64,000 nt of DNA from contig NZ_BMLM01000001.1 in NCBI RefSeq assembly GCF_014645235.1, positions 1,426,001 to 1,490,000 on the forward strand, read 5' to 3'. Below the pieces are notes generated by a model, which saw only the letters and a list, made by a program, of their open reading frames with translations, was not told the DNA's origin and did no database searches. Shown here piece after piece: positions 41,013-48,050 of the stretch. This DNA comes from Agrococcus terreus (lineage in GTDB: Bacteria > Actinomycetota > Actinomycetes > Actinomycetales > Microbacteriaceae). Position numbers and translations under genes: made by a program. Each line of letters begins with the position of its first letter. The first letter of the stretch is position 1.

Positions 41013-42017
41013 ATGCCAGCACCGATCTCGCTCGTGGAGCGCAGCCCCCAGGCCAGCGCGGAGCAGATCGTCGCGAGCCTCAGGCCGCCGCGCCAGTTCG
41101 ACGGCGCGACCTTCGAGAGCTACCGGCCCGACCCCGACCACCCCTCGCAGCGGGAGGCGCTCGAGCGGATGCAGGGCGTCGTCGACGCGTGGGTGTCGCC
41201 GAAGCGCCGCCTCTTCAAGAAGGCGCCGGAGACGAAGCCCGGCATCTACCTCGACGGCGGCTTCGGCGTCGGCAAGACCCACCTGCTCGCCTCCCTCTGG
41301 AAGGCGATGCCCGGCCCGAAGTACTTCGGCACCTTCATCGAGTACACCGCGCTCGTCGGCGCGCTCGGCTACGCCGAGACGGTGCGCGCGCTGCAGGGCG
41401 CGCGGATCGTCTGCATCGACGAGTTCGAGCTCGACGACCCGGGCGACACGATGGTGATGACCCGCCTGCTCGGCGAGCTCGCGGCGGGCGGCACGAAGCT
41501 CGCCGCCACCTCGAACACGCCGCCGAACGCGCTCGGCGAGGGCCGCTTCGCCGCGGCGGACTTCCTGCGCGAGATCCAGGCGATCGCCGACCGCTTCGAC
41601 ATCCTCCGCATCGACGGCGACGACTACCGCCACCGCGACGTCTCGGGTCACGCGCCCGTGCTGTCGGACGACGAGATGGACGCCGAGCTCGCGCGCTTCG
41701 ACGGCACCGTCGCGCTCGACGACTTCGACGCCCTCATCGGCCACCTCTCGAACGTGCACCCCTCGCGGTACATCGGCCTCGTCGACGGCGTGCGCGCGCT
41801 CGGCATCCGCGACGTGCGCACGCTGCAGGACCAGAACGACGCGCTGCGGCTCGTCGCGCTCGTCGACCGCCTCTACGACCAGCAGGTGGCGCTCCGCGGC
41901 TCGGGCACGAGCCTCGACCGCGTGTTCGGCGATGACATGCTCGGCGGCGGCTACCGCAAGAAGTACCTGCGGGCGATCTCGCGCCTCATGGCGCTGGCCG
42001 GCGAGCAGCCCGCCTGA
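41013..42017 (+). CDS. zapE: Cell division protein ZapE (AFG1-like ATPase)
   Basis: The 334-residue P-loop ATPase is related to E. coli ZapE, which acts on FtsZ rings, and to mitochondrial Afg1. Walker A is GGFGVGKTHLL and Walker B is IVCIDEFELDDPGD, with sensor TSNTPP. The C-terminal part (HPSRYIGLVDGVRAL, DRLYDQQVALRGSG) matches the family. ATG 41013 has GAGGAG 5 nt upstream (41002-41007). It ends 30 bp from the convergent nhaA gene. Confidence 0.9.
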   Translation: MPAPISLVERSPQASAEQIVASLRPPRQFDGATFESYRPDPDHPSQREALERMQGVVDAWVSPKRRLFKKAPETKPGIYLDGGFGVGKTHLLASLWKAMPGPKYFGTFIEYTALVGALGYAETVRALQGARIVCIDEFELDDPGDTMVMTRLLGELAAGGTKLAATSNTPPNALGEGRFAAADFLREIQAIADRFDILRIDGDDYRHRDVSGHAPVLSDDEMDAELARFDGTVALDDFDALIGHLSNVHPSRYIGLVDGVRALGIRDVRTLQDQNDALRLVALVDRLYDQQVALRGSGTSLDRVFGDDMLGGGYRKKYLRAISRLMALAGEQPA

Positions 42018-42047
42018 CGCGCGCTCGCCCGGTGCCGGCGCCGCGGA

Positions 42048-43247
42048 TCAGACGCCGTCGGTGCGCCGCGCCTGCTCCTCGAGGTCGCGGACGCGGATCG
42101 CCTCGGTCTCGACCGCGGGGTAGCGGCGCGCGAGCAGCGCCGTGAACGTCGCGCCGATGAGCGCCGCGACGAGCGAGCCGGCGAGCACGCCGAGCGTGCC
42201 CTCGACGAGGAACTCCTCCGCGTCGCGGAACGCGAGCTCGTTCATGAGCAGCGAGACCGTGAAGCCGATGCCGCCGAGCAGCGCGACCGCGAGCAGCTCC
42301 GGCAGGGCCAGCCGCTCGGCGCGCGGCATGCGGGTGGCGGCCTGCGCGGCGGCGCCGGCGATCGAGATGCCGATGAGCTTGCCGACCGGCAGCGCGACGA
42401 GGATCGCCCAGAAGACGGGGCTGAGCTCCCCGAGCGGGATCTGCGGGATCGCGACGCTCGCGGCGACGAACGCGAACAGCGGCAGCACGAGGCCGTTGAC
42501 GGTCGGCTCGAGCTTGACGCGCGCCGACTCCGCCGGCGCGGGCGTCAGGACGGCGCCGAGCGCGACGCCGGCGATGGTCGCGTGGATGCCGCTCGTCGCG
42601 ACGAGCCACCAGGCCACGAGCGCGACGGCCACCATCGCGATGCGGAGCGGCCAGCTGCCCCGGCGCGCCGAGTAGGCGCGCCCGAGCGCCCAGAAGGCGG
42701 CGACCGCGACCGCCGCGCCCGCGAGCGCCAGCAGGTCGAGCGAGGTGGTGAAGAAGACGGCGATCACGAGGATGCCGATGAGGTCGTCGATGATGGCGAG
42801 CGCCAGCAGCAGCGCGCGCACGCGGCTCGGCAGGCGCCGGCCGACGAGCGCGAGCACGCCGAGCGCGAACGCGATGTCGGTGGCGATCGGGATGGGCCAT
42901 CCGCGGTCGAGCTCGGACGGCACGATCGTGAGGAAGATGATCGCCGGCGCCGCGACGCCGCCGAGCGCGGCGATCGTCGGCACGACCGCGCGCCGCACGG
43001 AGGCGAGCTCGCCCTGCGTGAGCTCGTAGCGCAGCTCGATCGCGGCGACGAAGAAGAAGATGACGAGCAGGCCGTCGGTCACCCAGTGCGCCATCGACAG
43101 GTCGAGGCCGAGCACCTCGAACGGGAGGTGCCAGTGCTTCGCCGCGTCGAGCCCGGGCCCGAGCGCCGTGTTCGCCACCACGAGGCCGAGGACCGCGGCC
43201 CCCAGCAGCAGCATCGCCGACACCTGCGGGTTCCTGATCCACGTCAC
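42048..43247 (-). CDS. nhaA: Na+/H+ antiporter NhaA
   Basis: The 399-residue membrane antiporter exchanges sodium for protons. It has 11-12 spans, the paired catalytic aspartates in LAIIDDLIGILV (NhaA Asp163/164 equivalents), PIATDIAFALGVL and the C-terminal GGIGFTVSLLMNELAF. GTG 43247 is chosen because CAGGAT (minus strand, 43259-43254) ends 6 nt before it, fitting the leaderless pattern, and because the sequence becomes NhaA-like from there; the frame is open much further but reads through the amt control region. Confidence 0.92.
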   Translation of the reverse strand: MTWIRNPQVSAMLLLGAAVLGLVVANTALGPGLDAAKHWHLPFEVLGLDLSMAHWVTDGLLVIFFFVAAIELRYELTQGELASVRRAVVPTIAALGGVAAPAIIFLTIVPSELDRGWPIPIATDIAFALGVLALVGRRLPSRVRALLLALAIIDDLIGILVIAVFFTTSLDLLALAGAAVAVAAFWALGRAYSARRGSWPLRIAMVAVALVAWWLVATSGIHATIAGVALGAVLTPAPAESARVKLEPTVNGLVLPLFAFVAASVAIPQIPLGELSPVFWAILVALPVGKLIGISIAGAAAQAATRMPRAERLALPELLAVALLGGIGFTVSLLMNELAFRDAEEFLVEGTLGVLAGSLVAALIGATFTALLARRYPAVETEAIRVRDLEEQARRTDGV

Positions 43248-43307
43248 CGGACAATCCTGGCATCGCGGCGGATCCGCACCGGACACGGAGGAGGCCGGGA
43301 GTGGGCC

Positions 43308-43354
43308 GTAACACGCGCGAAACGCGGGGCGCCGCTTCGTAACGGACTCGAAAC
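43308..43354 (+). promoter_or_regulatory. Two GlnR-type boxes upstream of amt
   Basis: GTAAC-n6-GAAAC occurs at 43308-43323 and again at 43339-43354, both exact matches to the actinobacterial GlnR half-site pair (gTnAc-n6-GaAAc). They start 31 bp apart, about three helical turns. They lie 81-127 bp before the amt ATG and beyond the nhaA -10, so nitrogen control of amt is expected. Confidence 0.75.
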
Positions 43355-43434
43355 GCGAGCGCGCGAACGGGGGCAACACCGCCGCGCGATCCTCGAGAGC
43401 AGTCCCTTCCGGATCACCCCCAAGGAGCACCTCA

Positions 43435-44661
43435 ATGGATGCAGGCAGCATCGCCTTCGGCGTCGTCGCGACGGCCCTCGTGCTGTTCATGACGCCCGGT
43501 CTGGCGTTCTTCTACGGCGGCCTCGTGCGCGCCAAGAGCGTCATCAGCATGATGATGATGTCGTTCGGGGCCATCGGCCTCGTCGGCACCCTCTGGATCC
43601 TCTACGGCTACAACATGGCTGCCGTCGACTCCCCCTTCGCCTTCTCGGGCAACCCCTTCAGCGACTTCGGCCTCGCAGCCCTCGCCGCCGGCGAGAGCGC
43701 GAACACCGACCTCGTGGGCGTCGCCTACGGCTCGACCTTCGCGATCATCACGGTCGCGCTCATCTCGGGCGCGATCGCCGACCGCGCGAAGTTCGGCGCC
43801 TGGATGCTCTTCGCGGGCGTCTTCGCCACGCTCGGCTACTTCCCGATCGCCGCGTGGGTGTGGGGCGGCGGCTGGGCGTACAGCCTGGGCGACCTGCTCG
43901 GCCTCCCGGCCGTCATCGACTACGCCGGCGGCACCGCCGTGCACATCAACGCCGGCGCGGCAGCACTCGCGCTCACGTTCGTGCTCGGCAAGCGCATCGG
44001 CTTCACGAAGGGCTCGCACAAGCCGCACAACGTGCCGTTCGTCATCCTCGGCGCCGCCGTCCTGTGGTTCGGCTGGTTCGGCTTCAACGTGGGCGCCGAG
44101 TGGCTCAACGAGCTCGGCAACGCGGGCCTCATCACGCTGAACACGATCGGTGCGACCGCCGCGGCCATCGTCGCCTGGCTCGTCGTCGAGAAGCTCAAGG
44201 ACGGCAAGCCGACGGCCGTCGGTGCCGCCTCGGGCGCCGTCGCGGGCCTCGTCGCCATCACCCCGGCCTGCGCCAACCTGACGCCCGGCTGGGCGCTGCT
44301 CCTCGGCGTGGTCGCCGGCGCGGTCTGCGCCCTCGCGATCGAGCTGAAGTTCAAGCTCGGCTTCGACGACTCGCTCGACGTCGTGGGCATCCACCTCGTC
44401 GGTGGCCTCATCGGCACGCTCTACCTGGGCTTCTTCGCCACGGAGACGGGCCTGCTCCTCGGCGGCGGCTTCGGCCAGCTCATCGTCCAGGTGATCGCCG
44501 CGGTCGGCGTGATGGTCTACGCCTTCGTGGTCGCGTTCGTCATCGGCTTCGCGATCGAGAAGACGATCGGCTTCCGCGTGAAGAACGAGGACGAGCTCGC
44601 GGGCATCGACTCGATCGTGCACGGCGAGGAGGCGTACGCCTACGAGATCGAGCGCGTCTGA
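43435..44661 (+). CDS. amt: Ammonium transporter (Amt family)
   Basis: The 408-residue trimeric channel protein imports ammonium. Eleven spans are expected; the conserved pore histidines lie in GGTAVHINAGAAAL and VVGIHLVGGLIGTL, and the N-terminal FMTPGLAFFYGGLVR is the Amt hallmark. ATG 43435 has AAGGAG (43422-43427) 7 nt upstream. GlnR boxes precede it. No glnK or glnD follows; a strong terminator and an unrelated minus-strand gene do. Confidence 0.95.
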   Translation: MDAGSIAFGVVATALVLFMTPGLAFFYGGLVRAKSVISMMMMSFGAIGLVGTLWILYGYNMAAVDSPFAFSGNPFSDFGLAALAAGESANTDLVGVAYGSTFAIITVALISGAIADRAKFGAWMLFAGVFATLGYFPIAAWVWGGGWAYSLGDLLGLPAVIDYAGGTAVHINAGAAALALTFVLGKRIGFTKGSHKPHNVPFVILGAAVLWFGWFGFNVGAEWLNELGNAGLITLNTIGATAAAIVAWLVVEKLKDGKPTAVGAASGAVAGLVAITPACANLTPGWALLLGVVAGAVCALAIELKFKLGFDDSLDVVGIHLVGGLIGTLYLGFFATETGLLLGGGFGQLIVQVIAAVGVMVYAFVVAFVIGFAIEKTIGFRVKNEDELAGIDSIVHGEEAYAYEIERV

Positions 44662-44670
44662 CGCGTCGCA

Positions 44671-44720
44671 CGCGCACGCAGGAGGGGCCCGGCAGCTGCC
44701 GGGCCCCTTCCGCGTGCGCG
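44671..44720. terminator. Large bidirectional terminator between amt and the SDR
   Basis: GGGGCCCGGCAG (44684-44695) meets its exact complement CTGCCGGGCCCC (44696-44707). Beyond a small internal loop an 8-bp outer stem forms between CGCGCACG (44671-44678) and CGTGCGCG (44713-44720). It lies between convergent genes. Confidence 0.8.
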
Positions 44721-44729
44721 GCTATGCAG

Positions 44730-45407
44730 CTAGAGCGTGACGACGCCCCGGACGCGGTGGCCGACGGCGATCGACTGGCTGGAGATGGCGTTGGCGGGGG
44801 AGAGCAGGAAGAGCACGGCCCGCGCGACCTGCTCGGGGCTCGACTCGCCCGGCTTCCCGACCGCGACCTCCTGTGCGGGCGCCTCGACCACGGGCCCGGG
44901 GTCGACGACGTTGACGGCGACGCCCGTGCCGGCCAGCTCGTCGGCGAGCGCCTGCGCCGCGATCGTGAGCCCCGCGTTCCGGGTGGCGGCGGTGATGCTG
45001 CTCGAGAGGCGCGCGTTCTGGCCGCTGACGCCGACGATGCGGCCGGATCCGGCCTCGCGCATCGTCGGGACGACGGCGTTGGCGACCCGCAGGAACGTCA
45101 TGGCCTTCGCCTCGAACGCCTGCGCGACCTGCTCGGGGTCGGAGGAGCGCGCGGGATCGAGGGTCTGTGCCGGGGGAGCGGCGGCGACGACCAGGCCGTC
45201 GATCCGGCCGTGGTCGGCGAGCACGCCCGCGACGGCGGCATCGACCGAGGTCGGGTCTGCCCCGTCGAGGCGCACGTCGGCGCCGTCGCCGCGCGCGGCG
45301 GTCACGACCGTCGCGCCCTCGGCGCGGGCGAGGTCGGCGACGGCGCGGCCGATGAGGCCGGTGCCGCCGACGACGAGGATGACGCGGTCTGCGAGCTGGA
45401 GGTCCAT
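44730..45407 (-). CDS. Short-chain dehydrogenase/reductase with altered active site
   Basis: The 225-residue Rossmann protein has the cofactor motif VVGGTGLIGRAV. Where classical SDRs have the catalytic YxxxK, this one reads SSSITAATRNAGLTI, so the Tyr and Lys are replaced by Ala and Asn; SDR subgroups lacking these residues are known. The C-terminal VNVVDPGPVVEAP is normal. It may bind NAD(P) without classical reductase activity. ATG 45407 is preceded by TAGCGT (minus strand, 45419-45414) with a 6-nt spacer: leaderless geometry. Confidence 0.83.
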   Translation of the reverse strand: MDLQLADRVILVVGGTGLIGRAVADLARAEGATVVTAARGDGADVRLDGADPTSVDAAVAGVLADHGRIDGLVVAAAPPAQTLDPARSSDPEQVAQAFEAKAMTFLRVANAVVPTMREAGSGRIVGVSGQNARLSSSITAATRNAGLTIAAQALADELAGTGVAVNVVDPGPVVEAPAQEVAVGKPGESSPEQVARAVLFLLSPANAISSQSIAVGHRVRGVVTL

Positions 45408-45445
45408 GGGGCGACGCTACGCCCGCGCGGCTGAGCGCCCTGCGA

Positions 45446-46606
45446 CTACTCCTGAGTGGCGTCCTCGGTCGAGCCGGGCTGACCCTCGACCGCCGGATCC
45501 GCGACGTCGCTGCGCGAGCGGCGGCGGATCAGCCCGGACACCTTGCCGCCGAGGGCGCCTGCAGCCCCTGCCACCGCGCCACCCACCTGCTTCGCGGCGG
45601 TGAGCGCCTGCGGGTCGTCGGCGATCCCGTCGCCGTCGATGTCCACGCGGCGGAACGGTCGTGAGACGGTCGCCGCGGCGGCTGAGACGCCGGTGCCGAC
45701 AACTGCGCCTGCGGTGGTCGCGCCGCTCGAGACCTTGCCCCAGACGTCCTCGCCGAAGCCCTTCGCGTCATCGGCCGCAGCCCGCATCGCGATGAGTGCT
45801 CGCGGAGGGTCCGGGATGCCGTCCCCGTCGAGATCGGGCAGGTCGAGGTCGGCGGGCCACTCGGTCGGCACGGAGGAGAACGCGGAACGGGACGCCAGCA
45901 CGACGCTCTTGCCGAAGAAGAACGATGCGGCGCCACCCACCACCATGCCGATGCCGAAGGGCAGGATCTTCGCGACGGTGCCCGTGCCGGCCTTGGCCCC
46001 GAGCTTCACAGCGGCCGTCGTCAGCATCTGCTTCATCAGAGGGTTCAGCTGTCCGTCGGGCACGGCCGTGGCGACGACGTCGCCCCAGGCGCCGGTGCTC
46101 GCGGCGGCGCCGGCACGAGCGACATCACCCACGACGCCCATCGTGCTCGCGGTCCGGGCGCCGCCGGCCACCGCGCCCGACACCAGCTGCGTGACGCGGC
46201 CCTGGCTGTCCTCGCCCAGCGTCATGCCGAGGACGATGACCTTCGCGCGCTCAGGGTCCTCGACGTGCAGGCCGTGGACCTCAGCGACGGACAGTGCATA
46301 GAGGGCCGAGAGCTCGAAGAACAGTGCGAGGTCCGCGACGTTGAGCCCGAGCGCGACGGCTGTGCCGATGCCGGGGACCGCTGCGGCGCCGCCGACGCCT
46401 GCGCTCGCAGTGGTCACGGCGGCCAGGTAGCGGGACTCCATGATCTTGATCGCCTCGGCGGGTGTCGCATCCGGGTTGGCACGACGGACTGCCTGGATAT
46501 GCGCGATGACCGCAGGGCGCTGGACCTTGATCGCTTCGTAGAGGCGGTGCTCGAACCCCGGAGGGAGCGAGGAGGAGGTGGTGGGCGGCGTCGTGTCGTC
46601 AGCCAT
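45446..46606 (-). CDS. EcsC-like Gly/Ala-rich membrane-associated protein with two DxDGDG calcium-loop motifs
   Basis: This 386-residue protein has a helical N-terminus, a Gly-rich hydrophobic block (ASAGVGGAAAVPGIGTAVAL) and later LPFGIGMVVGGAASFFFG, resembling the EcsC family. Two calcium-binding-type loops follow: DLDGDGIPD (about residues 257-266) and DIDGDGIAD (about 322-331), each followed by a P-x-AL helix and spaced about 67 residues apart, suggesting an internal duplication. No signal peptide is present. ATG 46606 has AAGGA 8 nt upstream. The function is unknown; EcsC assignment is tentative. Confidence 0.65.
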   Translation of the reverse strand: MADDTTPPTTSSSLPPGFEHRLYEAIKVQRPAVIAHIQAVRRANPDATPAEAIKIMESRYLAAVTTASAGVGGAAAVPGIGTAVALGLNVADLALFFELSALYALSVAEVHGLHVEDPERAKVIVLGMTLGEDSQGRVTQLVSGAVAGGARTASTMGVVGDVARAGAAASTGAWGDVVATAVPDGQLNPLMKQMLTTAAVKLGAKAGTGTVAKILPFGIGMVVGGAASFFFGKSVVLASRSAFSSVPTEWPADLDLPDLDGDGIPDPPRALIAMRAAADDAKGFGEDVWGKVSSGATTAGAVVGTGVSAAAATVSRPFRRVDIDGDGIADDPQALTAAKQVGGAVAGAAGALGGKVSGLIRRRSRSDVADPAVEGQPGSTEDATQE

Positions 46607-46954
46607 CGTGGTGTCCTTCGTGCTGCGCTCGGTGCGAGCGAATGCCGCGCAGTGCGCGGGCTCCCGAGTCCGGCTCACCATAACCCGCAGGGGGGACATG
46701 GATCGTTCCGCGGCGCGTGTCGCGGGCGGCGACCGCTCCCGGCACGACGAAGGCCGGGCGTGCTGCGGGGCCTTCGGTGTTGGGCAGCACGAGACTCGCA
46801 CTGGTGGCCTCTCGATGCGCCGACGCCAGTGCGCGGCGCTGGACGGCCTCGGAGCGCGTACGGAGGCGGCCCGCACGGCGCGCGGAGGCGCCGGGCGTAC
46901 CGTCGCGCCCGGAGCGCGCCGCAGCGACGCCGCGCGCGGACGGGAGGAGCGATC
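46607..46954. other. 348-bp divergent gap containing a decayed tRNA/terminator copy
   Basis: The gap separates the EcsC-like gene (minus) and the copper-storage gene (plus). It holds ACCATA at 46677-46682, giving a minus-strand TATGGT -10 candidate for the EcsC-like gene, the degenerate repeat at 46741-46812 described separately, and TACCGT at 46898-46903 as a possible -10 for the copper-storage gene. No further gene is supported. Confidence 0.5.
46741..46812 (-). repeat. Degenerate copy of terminator plus tRNA-Val 3' end
   Basis: This stretch aligns with 47372-47445 at about 61 of 74 columns (by eye, two single-base gaps). The first half mirrors the CGAAGGCC...GGCCTTCG hairpin; the second half, read on the minus strand, corresponds to the variable loop, T-arm (CAGTGCGAGTCTC) and acceptor 3' strand (GCTGCCCA) of tRNA-Val(CAC). 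No pairing 5' half is present, so it is a remnant and not a functional tRNA. It is in the same orientation as the intact copy. Confidence 0.65.
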
Positions 46955-47341
46955 ATGCAGGGACACGACGACCACGGCCACGACAGCAGCGACGACCTGG
47001 GGACGCGCGAGGAGCACGCCCGCACGGGCGGCTGGGCCGCCCACGTCGCCCACCTCGAGGCGTGCGCCGCGGCGTGCCGGGACTGCGCCCGCGCCGACCG
47101 GCAGGAAGGCATGGACGACTGCGCGGCCATGTGCGAGGCGTGCGCGGAGCTGTGCGAGGCGACCGCGCGCATCCTCGCCCGCGAGGCGCCGCTGCCGGAC
47201 GACGCGGTCCGTGCGCTGCTCGCCGCCTGCGCCGCGATCTGCCGCGCCTGCGCCGCGGAGTGCCGGAAGCACGACGCCGAGCACTGCCGGCGCTGCGCGG
47301 AGGCCTGCGAGTCGTGCGCGGAGGCGTGCGAGGCGGCCTGA
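46955..47341 (+). CDS. Copper-storage / four-helix-bundle copper-binding protein (DUF326)
   Basis: The 128-residue protein has 16 cysteines placed at 3-4 residue steps along predicted helices (EACAAACRDC, DDCAAMCEACAELC, AACAAICRACAAEC, HCRRCAEACESCAEAC), the pattern of Csp copper-storage proteins, where Cys line the inside of a four-helix bundle and hold many Cu(I) ions. The N-terminus is His-rich (HDDHGHD). No signal peptide is seen, so it is probably cytosolic like Csp3. ATG 46955 has GGGAGGAG 5 nt upstream. It lies between two copies of a tRNA-Val 3' end. Confidence 0.88.
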   Translation: MQGHDDHGHDSSDDLGTREEHARTGGWAAHVAHLEACAAACRDCARADRQEGMDDCAAMCEACAELCEATARILAREAPLPDDAVRALLAACAAICRACAAECRKHDAEHCRRCAEACESCAEACEAA

Positions 47342-47371
47342 TCGGCGGCCTGCCGTGAGCAGCGGCGGCTC

Positions 47372-47445
47372 GGCACGACGAAGGCCCCGGCATGCTGCCG
47401 GGGCCTTCGATGGTGGGCGATACCAGACTCGAACTGATGACCTCT
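47372..47445 (-). repeat. Intact counterpart of the tRNA/terminator direct repeat
   Basis: This is the better preserved copy of the repeat at 46741-46812, same orientation, comprising the terminator and the 3' 32 bases of tRNA-Val(CAC). The two copies enclose the copper-storage gene. Confidence 0.65.
47379..47409. terminator. Terminator between copper-storage gene and tRNA-Val
   Basis: CGAAGGCCCCGGCA (47379-47392) pairs perfectly with TGCCGGGGCCTTCG (47396-47409) around TGC. It can serve the plus-strand gene and the minus-strand tRNA. Confidence 0.8.
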
Positions 47446-47486
47446 TCCGTGTGAAGGAAGCGCGCTACCAACTGCGCCAATCGCCC
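47414..47486 (-). tRNA. tRNA-Val (anticodon CAC)
   Basis: A complete cloverleaf of 73 nt on the minus strand: acceptor GGGCGAT/ATCGCCC with discriminator A, D-stem GCGC/GCGC, anticodon stem CTTCC/GGAAG with loop TTCACAC (anticodon CAC, reads GUG), T-loop TTCGAGT. CCA is not encoded. CAGAAT on the minus strand (47515-47510) is a likely -10. Confidence 0.95.
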
Positions 47487-47597
47487 GTGCCCGCGATGCG
47501 GACTCGTCGATTCTGCCACACGCGCGGGGCCTCCGCTGACCATCCGGAGGCGGATCCCGCGGAATCCCGCGGGACGCGCGGAGGGCGCCCGCTCGAT

Positions 47598-47627
47598 TTG
47601 GAATCGTCGCTCGCATCGGGTTATAGT
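47598..47627 (+). promoter_or_regulatory. Promoter of the tRNA Gly-Cys-Val operon
   Basis: TTGGAA (47598-47603) and TATAGT (47622-47627) are 18 bp apart, 25 bp before the tRNA-Gly. This is one of the best consensus promoters in the window, as expected for stable RNA. Confidence 0.65.
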
Positions 47628-47652
47628 CATCAGGTGCTCAGCGATGAGCCCC

Positions 47653-47724
47653 GCGGATGTGGCGCAGTGGTAGCGCATCACCTTGCCAAGGTGAGGGTCG
47701 CGAGTTCGAATCTCGTCATCCGCT
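47653..47724 (+). tRNA. tRNA-Gly (anticodon GCC)
   Basis: 72 nt: acceptor GCGGATG/CATCCGC with discriminator T, D-stem GCGC/GCGC, anticodon stem TCACC/GGTGA with loop TTGCCAA, T-loop TTCGAAT; one G-T pair in the T-stem. CCA is not encoded. First gene of a three-tRNA operon. Confidence 0.96.
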
Positions 47725-47760
47725 CGAGAGCAATCTCATGTGAAGGATCTCACACCACCT

Positions 47761-47831
47761 GGTGGGGTGGCCGAGTGGTGAGGCAGCGGCCTGCAAAGCC
47801 GTCTACGCGGGTTCGAATCCCGTCTCCACCT
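47761..47831 (+). tRNA. tRNA-Cys (anticodon GCA)
   Basis: 71 nt: acceptor GGTGGGG/CTCCACC (one G-T pair), discriminator T, anticodon loop CTGCAAA, T-loop TTCGAAT. The discriminator U is the identity base expected for tRNA-Cys. Confidence 0.95.
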
Positions 47832-47847
47832 CGATCATCAGCCAACT

Positions 47848-47919
47848 GGGCGATTGGCGCAGCGGTAGCGCGCTTCCCTGACACGGAAGAGGTCACTGGT
47901 TCGAACCCAGTATCGCCCA
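47848..47919 (+). tRNA. tRNA-Val (anticodon GAC)
   Basis: 72 nt: acceptor GGGCGAT/ATCGCCC, discriminator A, anticodon stem CTTCC/GGAAG with loop CTGACAC, T-loop TTCGAAC. It is very similar to the inverted tRNA-Val(CAC) about 430 bp away. The Gly-Cys-Val order is common in actinobacteria. Confidence 0.96.
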
Positions 47920-47926
47920 CGATCAC

Positions 47927-47955
47927 GAAGGCCCCGGCATCGCGCCGGGGCCTTC
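47927..47955 (+). terminator. Terminator of the tRNA operon
   Basis: GAAGGCCCCGGC (47927-47938) pairs perfectly with GCCGGGGCCTTC (47944-47955), followed by TTCGT. It is closely related in sequence to the terminator behind tRNA-Val(CAC). Confidence 0.8.
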
Positions 47956-48050
47956 TTCGTGCGCCGACGGCCGTGCCGCCGCGGTGGGGGCACAGCCGGC
48001 GGTCACCGGGCGCCTGGTCGACCGCCAGGCCGCGCGCGTAGCCTCGCCGC

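Noticed and set aside
40945-41457. A 170-codon protein gene overlapping zapE
   Set aside because: The translation is Arg/Ser/Ala-rich and lies within the zapE coding region in another frame. Only its possible role as a short regulatory upstream frame is kept as a finding.
43248-43490. N-terminal extension of NhaA
   Set aside because: The extra codons read through the GlnR boxes and the amt leader and do not resemble NhaA; the CAGGAT hexamer 6 nt before GTG 43247 supports the shorter form.
46777-46813. A functional second tRNA-Val on the minus strand
   Set aside because: Only the 3' part is recognisable; the T-loop is changed, and no 5' acceptor strand, D-arm or anticodon arm pairs with it.
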